Notes under the pieces: model-generated
Seen by the model: only the letters and a program-made list of their open reading frames with translations
Database searches by the model: none
What the model was told of the DNA's origin: nothing
Made by a program: the position numbers and the translations under genes
Shown: piece after piece, positions 11,191 through 18,847 of the stretch
Numbering within the stretch: the stretch's first letter is position 1
How the letters are laid out: every line of letters begins with the position of its first letter
NCBI GenBank assembly: GCA_024663395.1
Contig: JANFAH010000065.1
Coordinates: 1-64,000, forward strand
From: Pisolithus tinctorius
Lineage: Eukaryota; Basidiomycota; Agaricomycetes; Boletales; Pisolithaceae
Direction: 5' to 3'
Length of the DNA stretch: 64,000 bases

Positions 11191-12282
11191 GGGCATGGTC
11201 TGATTACCTCGACGATTCTTGGGTTGATTTCTAGGTCGTGGAATAGGCGATGTAGAGCTGTACGATGGCGTTTTACGTTCCTTTTTGCTGCTCTATTGAT
11301 ATGTTGGTGTAGCGGGTGTGTGTCTGGGAGTGATGCCAGGCGTAGGGACGCTTTGTAGAGTGTGTGTTGAATGAGCTGGGGGGCTGGGAGGATATGTGCG
11401 TGTGCTAGTAGGGCATCCGTGGGCGTGGTTTTCATGGCGCCCGTTGCTGCTAGGACAGCCGTTCTTTGGATCGTAGTGATGCGCGCAGTTATGCCTTTTG
11501 AGCCTCGCGATCTGGAGGAGTGGTCTCCTGTGTAGGATGGGCATAGCCATACCGATGCCGCGTATGTTACTTTTGGTATGACGACTGCTTGGTAGAGTTG
11601 ACGCATCTGTCTCATAGGGATGCCCCACGAGGTCGCGGAGAGCCTTCGAAGCAGGAGGGCCTGCTTTGTGCCTTTTGCGAGAGCTTGCGCTGCTTGCGCC
11701 TTCCACCTTAGTTCATGATCGAGTATTACACCTAGGAATTTGTGAGTAATTGATGGGTTTATGACGGTGTCTCTTAGCGTTAGTGGTGGCTTGGGTTTAT
11801 TGCGGTTGAGCGTGAAATCCATCAGCGCGAACTTGCTGGTCTCAAACCGGGAGTTGTGGTCTTTGGACCAAGCGTAACCACCGTTGTCTTGTTCCATCAT
11901 GTCACGCAGGACGGCGTGGGTTTCTGCGAAGGTTTTGCCGATAGCTATGAAGGCGGTGTCGTCCACGAAGGCTAGTGTTAGTTCGTTTTTTCCTTTGGCT
12001 GTGTCCACTAGGTCCGAGCTGTAAATTATGTAGAGGATCATTGATAGTGGGTCTCCTTGACCTATTCCGTTGCTGATTTTGAACCAGTTGGATTCGTAGT
12101 CGTCGAAGCGAATCTTGGTCTTCCTGTTGGAGAGTAGCCGCCCTGTGTAGTTAGTGATTTCTGTAGGTAGACCTCGCTTCCTCATGTTGTGTAACAAGCG
12201 GTCAGTGACAGCGTTTGGGAATGCTCCTTCGATGTCAAGGAAGAGCGCAGAGACTACCTGCTTTTGTCACCATGCGTGCCGT
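11150..12282 (-). pseudogene. LINE ORF2, reverse transcriptase second half
   Basis: Right-hand part of the RT, split from its N-terminal half by the gypsy element. Motifs visible: VSALFLDIEGAFPN (motif A), GIGQGDPLSMILY, FVDDTAFIA (catalytic Asp pair in motif C, with Val where Ala is usual), and KFLGVILDHELRWKA in the thumb-proximal region. A TGA sits about six codons after the junction, in the stretch joining the two halves, so the element was already non-coding here or decayed after insertion; a CGA-to-TGA CpG transition would explain it. The frame is lost again near 11190, before RNase H. Confidence 0.85.
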
Positions 12283-12936
12283 TGTAAGAAAAGTCCAAGT
12301 AGCTGTATAATACGAGCTAGATGGCTTAGATAACAACAATAAAAAATGAAGGGAACGAATTGTTCGTCCAAAGGGATTCTGGACTGTCGGGACTAGAAGG
12401 GGAGGCCCAGCGCTTTGTAGCGGTAGCGGTTCGTGACGTGCACGGCGTGGTCCGCGGAGTAGTACTGGCGATGCGAGCGGTGCGAGCGGTATACACAGTT
12501 CGTGCACGGCGGAATGCGAGACGTGCGGTGTAGACAAAGTGTAAAGGAAACTCGTGGTGACCTTCCGAGTGCCAAAAGGTATCATTCTGTACCTAAGTAC
12601 AGGGTTTTATAGTCCGGGCAAACCCGGAACCTAAGTAAGACAGGCTACAGTAAGGGAAAGCTGCGCGACAGCGTGTACACAGAAGACAGGCCAAACAGAG
12701 GCCGAGGGTATACTACAAGCACTAAGGGAACAGAGACCGTGATAAGAGAAAGAGTCTGAGGAAAAACAACAACCGGCGCACAGCGGCCGCGGGTATAGCA
12801 TTGCGCGAGAGGGAGCGAGGGCACGGGAAGGTAGCGCGTGAACAATGGTGAATGTGAGATGGGAGCGGACGTAACAGTAGTCATGGAACGGTTAATGATA
12901 GGGGCTTACGCGTCCAGGGAATGCGGATTCCTCACA
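12283..12936 (-). repeat. gypsy 3' LTR (654 bp)
   Basis: TGT...ACA-bounded repeat matching 21698-22252 plus 24102-24204. Differences between the copies are nearly all C/T or G/A at CpG sites. In element orientation the LTR is preceded by the C-rich stretch and hairpin at 12937-12974, where a polypurine tract would be expected; no clean purine run is visible there. Confidence 0.9.
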
Positions 12937-12954
12937 CCTGCGGGGGACTTAGAT

Positions 12955-12974
12955 GCTGACCGTCCCCGGTCAGC
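12955..12974. repeat. perfect hairpin next to the 3' LTR, copy A
   Basis: An 8-bp stem GCTGACCG / CGGTCAGC closes a 4-nt loop. It belongs to a repeat of about 38 bp that begins immediately at the LTR edge (shared CCTGCGGGGGACTT) and recurs at 15058-15095 on the other side of the antisense gene. Copy B has the same stem with a C:G pair changed to T:A on both sides. Confidence 0.8.
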
Positions 12975-13162
12975 CATGTGGCGCGGAGGACATAAATAGC
13001 TTGCCGCGTGGTGATGGCAATGGTGTGGTGCCGAGGGTTCGAGAACACCGGATGATTCCACGTGGAAGCGAAGCAAGCATAGAGCCGAGGGACGCGAGAA
13101 GGCCGTTGAATACCGCGTATAGGCGTCCGGACCGATGACATAAGCGCCTCATGGCCGCTAAG

Positions 13163-13169
13163 TATATAT
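13163..13169 (+). promoter_or_regulatory. TATA-like box of the antisense Zn-cluster gene
   Basis: TATATAT lies 79 bp upstream of the ATG at 13248 and is followed by a pyrimidine-rich leader with CTTTCCCCCTC and TCTCTATCGCTCTAG just before the start. This TATA-plus-CT layout is common at fungal promoters and supports independent transcription of the gene from within the element. Confidence 0.5.
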
Positions 13170-13247
13170 TTGTTAGTGCGCGGCTCAAACCTTCGCATCG
13201 ATTTGATTCTTTCCCCCTCATCAATCGCCTTCTCTATCGCTCTAGTC

Positions 13248-14349
13248 ATGTCTGCCAACCGTGCCCCTCGCCTGTCCCAGCTCGTTCGTGCAGCTACCCC
13301 CGACCCGATTGAAGCGGAGAAGACCGCTTTAAAGGCGAGGTTCGTCGTTGCCTCCGCAGCTCTGGTCGCTGAGGCGAGGTGCCTCCCGGATGACAAGGAG
13401 GAGCTGTGGGAGGAGAAGGTTACGTGGATGTGCCGATGGGAGGAGAGAACAGTGAGTGGGCTAGCCGTCTGAGACCCGCGGCATTGACCGTCCTCTAGGG
13501 GGAGGTGTACCCCATCGTCGAGCGCGGGCAAGAACTGGGCATCGACACCAAGATAGACGCAGCGGATGGACCCGCCATTGCAGAGGCTGATGAGGCCTAC
13601 GAGAGGTGGGTGGCTGAGGAGATTGCGCGCGGAAAGGCCGACGAAGACGTGTGGATGGGCGAGGAGACTGCGCAGGCCGTCGGCGAGCAAGATGCGAGTG
13701 TCGCAGCGCCGGCAGCGACAGAGAAAATGTCGCATGTCGAGGTTGTAGCCCGGCCGGTTCGAAAGGTGAGTGCGCGGCTTGTATGATGCGGTAGCAGCTG
13801 ACACTGGAGTCCCAAGCGATCGCGGCAGACGGTCGTTGAGAGCGAGGTCGAGGACGAGCCGAAGATCGTCGTCCCGTCCGGTTCTATTCTCCACAAGGTG
13901 CCCTGCGTGCGCTGCCTGGTCAGGAATGCCGCGTGCACAGGTCCTGTCGGCCGCACGTGCAACGGCTGCGCACGGATGAAGCAAAGGTGCGAGAAGTCGA
14001 CGAAGGCCGTGGGAAAGAGAGCGCAGGCCGGCGCGTCGGTCGGTAAGTAGTGGTCCCATCTCTGGAGGTGCGAAGTTAACGGTTCGCAGCCCAGGCTTCG
14101 AGGTCCGCGAAGGCCGGCCCTTCCAAGAGGGCCATTGACGACGACGAGGTGGAAGTGGTCGAGAGCCACACGCACGCGAAGGGGAAGGCACCAGTGCGTA
14201 GTCGGCTTGACGCCAAGGTCGCAGCCAACCTCTCGCAGTCGCTGAGGCTGCTGTGTGCCGAGGCCGCGGAGTCACAGGCCGCGTACCTTCGCCTGCAGGT
14301 GTGCGTCGATCAGCTCGCCAAAGCTCTGGAGAAGATTGGGGTGGAATAG
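13248..14349 (+). CDS. Zn(II)2Cys6-type cluster protein, antisense gene in gypsy element
   Basis: Four exons (13248-13451, 13499-13765, 13829-14042, 14090-14349) with GT-AG introns of 46-63 bp encode a protein of about 314 residues. Six cysteines at about residues 183, 186, 193, 201, 204 and 211 have the spacing C-x2-C-x6-C-x7-C-x2-C-x6-C, the pattern of the fungal binuclear zinc cluster, with basic residues between (RTCNGCARMKQRCEKS). Acidic, Ala/Glu-rich sequence precedes it. Lys/Arg-rich stretches follow (SKRAIDDDEVEVVES), then a helical C-terminus LSQSLRLLCAEAAESQAAYL that could be a coiled coil for dimerisation. The cluster is internal rather than N-terminal, and the fungal_trans middle domain is absent. 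The gene runs opposite to gag-pol, has its own TATA-like box, and lies between two hairpin repeats. A DNA-binding or RNA/chromatin role is inferred; the target is unknown. Confidence 0.72.
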
Positions 14350-15075
14350 GAATGTTTGTAGTTAGTTCAGATTCGTTGTACTGTCCCAACCGCATGTCAG
14401 CGCATACCGCGCTAAATATACCGCTCTTCTTGCTTCTGTGCGAAGTTGCGAATGACTCGAAGTGCTTGGTGATGTCCCGCGGGATAGTGCGGCCGCAGCA
14501 GGATATGATGCGTGGGGTACCGCCCGACTTGTCTTCTTCGTGCGACTTTTGACTTCTCTCAATGGTAAGTCCTCGTGAAGTGATCTTGATGGTAGGATGT
14601 GACAGACTCTTGAAGAGGAAGCGAAGGGACTGTTTATTGGGTAGCTGGGATGGTCTTTGTGTATCAAATGTAAGGAGACGGAAGGAGATTTGAAAGAAAA
14701 GTAGATCAAGGGGCGCACGCTGACTGCGCGATCGAAGAGGAAATGCGCGGGGTGGTTGAGAGGACCCGCGGTATAGGGCGGCCGAGGACGGCATCAGCGA
14801 GACTAGTAAGAGAGATAGGAGAGACGTTGTTTTGGCTATATACTTATTCGGTGTTTTGTTATTTTTCTGGATGGTTTTGGACTTTTTGTAAGCAGTTTGT
14901 ATGTTTTTTGAAGGACTAGCTATCAGTAGAATCGCCGGACGAAACCCGGGGTGGAATAGAGGTCTCCGGACGAAACCCGGGGTAAAACAGATAAAGGGAA
15001 ACGAACTATGTCTGATATCGGGTGTATCGGGTGAATCAAGTGGTATGCTGGTCACCCCTGCGGGGGACTTTGAAC
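14350..15075. other. non-coding interval with a duplicated 18-bp motif
   Basis: 3' flank of the antisense gene. CCGGACGAAACCCGGGGT occurs at 14935-14952 and again at 14966-14983 (period 31). A long minus-strand open frame spans 12932-15208 but is antisense to the spliced gene and has no domain, so it is not called. AT-rich tracts lie around 14840-14910. Confidence 0.5.
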
Positions 15076-15095
15076 GCTGACTGTCCCCAGTCAGC
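15076..15095. repeat. perfect hairpin next to pol, copy B
   Basis: Stem GCTGACTG / CAGTCAGC with the same 4-nt loop as copy A at 12955-12974, preceded by the same CCTGCGGGGGACTT block (15058-15071). The stem is preserved by a paired change. The copies define the outer borders of the antisense gene module. Confidence 0.8.
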
Positions 15096-15235
15096 ATGGG
15101 AGAAGGAACAAGTGTAGTAGGAGAAGCCCCGGGGAGGCGGGCGAGGCCGCGGAAAGAGGTATGGGTATCGTGGGAGAAGAGGGTATGGGGGAATAGCGCG
15201 ATAGACAAACTGTGGATACTGGAAAGGACGGATAG

Positions 15236-18200
15236 TCAGCTGCCCGCGGAGAAAGCCTCCACATCATCATCAGAGGGGTCATCCTCAGCTTCCTCAAGAA
15301 GGCAGTCTAGCTCTTCATCATCTAACCCAGTAATGCGAGTTACGGTTGCGCAGGTCTGAGACCGCAGGTGGTAGGGAAGTAAGCGGAATGCAGCGAAGCG
15401 GAGTTTGGAGATGGAGCCATCCAACTCAGCCAGCAGGTACGAACCCCCAGTGGTCCGACGAAGGACGACCATGGGACCAGTGTACCACGGCTTCATCTTC
15501 CGGTTCAGTTCCTTCTCTACGCGGGAGTTGCGGACAAGCACGAGGGCGCCGGGAGCGAAGTTATGGTCTTTAATGCGATGCTGAAAGGCGGTTTCGAACT
15601 GCTGGATAGACTGGAAGCGTGCGCGGAGGACGTTGCCGCAGACCTGGTCTAGGTCATCCTGACGCTTCTGTAGCTGGCGCGCACGCCAAGCAATCAGTTC
15701 TGTGGTAGTCAGCAGCATTGCATCATCGCGGGATAGGGGCAAGAGGAAGGTAGCCTCAGCGAGATCAAATGGAAACAGCGGCTCGACACCGTGCACCATG
15801 AAGTAAGGGGATAAACCTGTAGACTTCAGAATGGTGACCCGCTCAGCCCAGAAGACGGAGTGCGCAACGGTGTGCCAGCGGCGATCATCGTTCTCACAGC
15901 TCTTCATGATAGCCTCGCGAACATCATAGTGGCGGCGCTCTACAATGCCGTTAGCCTGAGAGTTGTAAGGAGAGATACGGATGTGACGGATATGATATTG
16001 CGCGGCTAGGGCATCTAAAGCTTGGACGAACGCGGGACCGTTGTCGGTGACAATCTCGGTGAGCGGACCCCAGCGGCATAGGATATCCTCGAAGATGAAG
16101 GACGCGAGCACAGTACTATTTTCCGCGCGCAACATGCGCCATTCGGGATATGAGGTGAGCGTGCAACGAGCCTGTACGATGTAGCGGTAGCCGCCGGCTT
16201 TGGGCATCAGCATCATGTCAATGTGAGCTTTATGAAACAGGCCCCCTATCATGGGTACAGTGGGGGGGATATGAAGCTTTTGCGTCTGGCGGATCTGGCA
16301 TTCGTGACAAGTGCGAACATACCACTTCACATCCTCGACAAGAAGAGGCCACCAGAAGCGAAGGAGAAGGCGCGTGCGGACTGTGAAGACTCCCTTGTGT
16401 CCGAGGTCGTCATGTGCTTCTCTGATGAGACGATACCGCTTGGATTCGTCGACGACTAGCTGGTGCTGTCCGTGCGGCTCTCTATGCCATAAGTTACCAT
16501 CTAGGAGGAAGAAGCGGCTGGCCGAATTAAAGAAGGATGAGTACTGCGCATCAGTAAGGTCAGGAGGTCGCTCGCGGGTCGCGAGGAATGCGCGGATCAT
16601 TTCTATCTTTGCTTCGCGTGCCCGAGCTTTCGCAGACCGCAGAATAGCAGGGTCGTCTGAGGTATTGGAAGGGTTATTAGCATCAGCAGTCGCAGAGAAT
16701 GCGAGATAGAAGGATGTAGGCGGCGGGAGGCTCGCCCGATGGTAAGCGGGTGGCGGTAGGGAATGCTGGTCTTGACTGGAAAGTGACATAGGAGGCGGGC
16801 GGTCATTGACAACCTGCGTAGAGAAGGAATAAAAGCGGTCTAGCCAATCCTCATGGTCGTCAACCTCGGGCGGGTCGAGCTCCGACCACGGACGGCGGGA
16901 TAAGCCATCAGGGCCGGCATGCCTATCCGCGGGAACGTGGACAAGTTTGAACGAGAAAAGGAGGATGCCAGCGATCCAGCGATTGATCGTCACATTAGGC
17001 TGCAGATCTGGGTTATTTATCATACCCTTAATATACTTCGCATCTACCTCCACAGTGAAGTTAGTGAGGCCGAAGATGTATACGCGTACCGCGCGCAACG
17101 CGCGGAAGAGACCGTACAACTCAAGCTTGGCCTGGGAGTAGCGGCTTTCCACTTCATTGAGGGTGATGGATCCGAAGCGACTTGGGTACCGTCTGCCATC
17201 TTCGCCAAGCTGGTAGAGGATGTAGCCAACTGCGATGACCGATGTGTCAACCGCTAGAACTACTTCACGACCGCACTCGTAGTCGATTCTTCGGAGTGCG
17301 GGGGACTTTACAATTTCATCTTTGAGGCGTTGCATGGCAGCGCGTTGCGGCTCGTCCCATGTGAACGGTACGTCTTTCCGCGTGAGCGCGACCAGCAGCC
17401 GCGTGATCTTGGCGAAGTCTTTGATGAAGATGCGAAGCACTCCGCAGACACCGAGGAAACCGTGAACCTGTGTCAGGTTGCGGCACTCGGGCCAGTCGCG
17501 GATCTTCTGCACTTTGCTTTCTTCAGGAATGCGACCTTCAAAGGTGCACTTGTGGCCAACGATCACAGCGGACGGAGCGGCTAGCACGAACTTCTTTGCC
17601 GAGACAGTGGCTCCGACGTTCTGCAAACGCTGAAGGATACGGTTAACGACTATACAGTGATTCCAGATAAATTTCTGAATCCCAGGATTCTCCGGGATAG
17701 TCTCATAGGAGCCGTCTGCGCGCTGATAGCGGGTGGTTTCGGATTTCACGGGGACGTCATCTATGAAGGGTAGGGTATGATGTGGGATCTCATCCTGGAG
17801 AACAAATGCAGTATCTCCCTGGTATACCTGTACCGCATTCGCATGACCTTGCAGCAGAGTAGTAAGCCGATGCGGTCCGAGGGGGGTACCGAAGGTGGTG
17901 AGGTCGCGGGAATCCACGTGAAGTGCGCGCTGGTCATACCCGGAGTAGAGGTCCATCATCGCATACACTGCATATCCAGCAAAGGATTCTGCGAGGTGTT
18001 CTACGAAGGGCGGAACGGACACATCGCGGATGGTCACTGCATTCAGGGGCTGTAAGTCATGCACAAGGCGAAGAGACTCTCCGTCTTTCTTTACTACGCA
18101 GAACCAGCGGGAGCGGTAAGCCGCTGTAGAAGGTTCATACATGCCGGACTTGATGCGATCTTTAATCATGTCTATGACTTGGGCATGGATCGCGTTCGGG

Positions 18201-18847
18201 ATAGGGATGTTGTGTTGGACCCAAGGCATGTGCGGAATCGTAGGGATCTTTACTGGCAGAAAATAGCATTCGTCTAGGTGTCCGCGCTCTGTAATGTCCC
18301 AAGCGAATGCGAGCTCATGGACTGAAATGAGCCAAGTTACGAGTTTAAGTTCTTCTGGCCAAAGCCAATCTGCAGGGTCGAGGTCAAGTTCCGCGGCCCG
18401 TTCGGCAGTGAAGCGGACGCCTGGGGCGAAGTCTGGAGGATGGGTTGGAAGTGGTTGGAGACCAGCGAGCGGGTCGTCAGGCAGGCTGCGCACGATGCGG
18501 TATTCTTCCGCCATCGGGGCAGGTACCGTCCGAACCTTCTTGGCAACTGGCTTGTAAACGAGGGTGTGAACCGCGGGATCTAGTTGATAAACACTGCCGA
18601 ATGCGGCTATAGCAGAGGGGTTTAGTATTGTCTGAGTGGAAGAGAGGAAAGCGAAAACAGGCGAGGGTATTCCGGTGGGTATGTTCCACGGCACGGGTGC
18701 CGCGGGCGAAGAGAAGTTCGTCGAAGTAAAGGCTAATGATGAGACTGTAGGACTGAGGAACAGATAACAGCGGCTAAATAGGAAACAGGACGTTTTAGTA
18801 GGCTCTCCCCAACCGTTTGGTGGATCATCGATATTCAAAAACCCCAT
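15236..18847 (-). CDS. gypsy pol: reverse transcriptase, RNase H, integrase
   Basis: Open for 1203 codons. RT: WFCVVKKDGESLRLVHDLQ, MDLYSGYDQ, and the catalytic motif read as LPFIDDVPVK, where FIDD replaces the usual YxDD. RNase H: VLAVDTSVIAVGYIL, with later acidic residues in LELYGLFRAL and VEVDAKYIKGM. Integrase: an HHCC zinc-binding region (HDDLGHKG ... CHECQ), then core acidic residues in HIDMMLM, VTDNGPAFV and NGIVERRHYDV. A GPY/F-like module (KPWYTGPMVVLRR) follows, and an acidic C-terminal tail ends at 15236; no chromodomain was seen. The ATG at 18845-18847 overlaps the gag stop. No protease lies in this ORF; it is at the end of gag. It makes the DNA copy and integrates it. Confidence 0.9.
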   Translation of the reverse strand: MGFLNIDDPPNGWGEPTKTSCFLFSRCYLFLSPTVSSLAFTSTNFSSPAAPVPWNIPTGIPSPVFAFLSSTQTILNPSAIAAFGSVYQLDPAVHTLVYKPVAKKVRTVPAPMAEEYRIVRSLPDDPLAGLQPLPTHPPDFAPGVRFTAERAAELDLDPADWLWPEELKLVTWLISVHELAFAWDITERGHLDECYFLPVKIPTIPHMPWVQHNIPIPNAIHAQVIDMIKDRIKSGMYEPSTAAYRSRWFCVVKKDGESLRLVHDLQPLNAVTIRDVSVPPFVEHLAESFAGYAVYAMMDLYSGYDQRALHVDSRDLTTFGTPLGPHRLTTLLQGHANAVQVYQGDTAFVLQDEIPHHTLPFIDDVPVKSETTRYQRADGSYETIPENPGIQKFIWNHCIVVNRILQRLQNVGATVSAKKFVLAAPSAVIVGHKCTFEGRIPEESKVQKIRDWPECRNLTQVHGFLGVCGVLRIFIKDFAKITRLLVALTRKDVPFTWDEPQRAAMQRLKDEIVKSPALRRIDYECGREVVLAVDTSVIAVGYILYQLGEDGRRYPSRFGSITLNEVESRYSQAKLELYGLFRALRAVRVYIFGLTNFTVEVDAKYIKGMINNPDLQPNVTINRWIAGILLFSFKLVHVPADRHAGPDGLSRRPWSELDPPEVDDHEDWLDRFYSFSTQVVNDRPPPMSLSSQDQHSLPPPAYHRASLPPPTSFYLAFSATADANNPSNTSDDPAILRSAKARAREAKIEMIRAFLATRERPPDLTDAQYSSFFNSASRFFLLDGNLWHREPHGQHQLVVDESKRYRLIREAHDDLGHKGVFTVRTRLLLRFWWPLLVEDVKWYVRTCHECQIRQTQKLHIPPTVPMIGGLFHKAHIDMMLMPKAGGYRYIVQARCTLTSYPEWRMLRAENSTVLASFIFEDILCRWGPLTEIVTDNGPAFVQALDALAAQYHIRHIRISPYNSQANGIVERRHYDVREAIMKSCENDDRRWHTVAHSVFWAERVTILKSTGLSPYFMVHGVEPLFPFDLAEATFLLPLSRDDAMLLTTTELIAWRARQLQKRQDDLDQVCGNVLRARFQSIQQFETAFQHRIKDHNFAPGALVLVRNSRVEKELNRKMKPWYTGPMVVLRRTTGGSYLLAELDGSISKLRFAAFRLLPYHLRSQTCATVTRITGLDDEELDCLLEEAEDDPSDDDVEAFSAGS

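Noticed and set aside
11293..11706. 137-codon minus-strand ORF overlapping LINE RT
   Set aside because: Off-frame shadow of the RT, which has the recognisable motifs in the other frame.
12932..15208. 758-codon open frame on the minus strand between gypsy pol and the 3' LTR, a candidate env-like gene
   Set aside because: It runs antisense to the spliced Zn-cluster exons, reads through introns and both hairpin repeats, has skewed Arg/Ser/Pro composition and no membrane or domain signal. GC-rich shadow.
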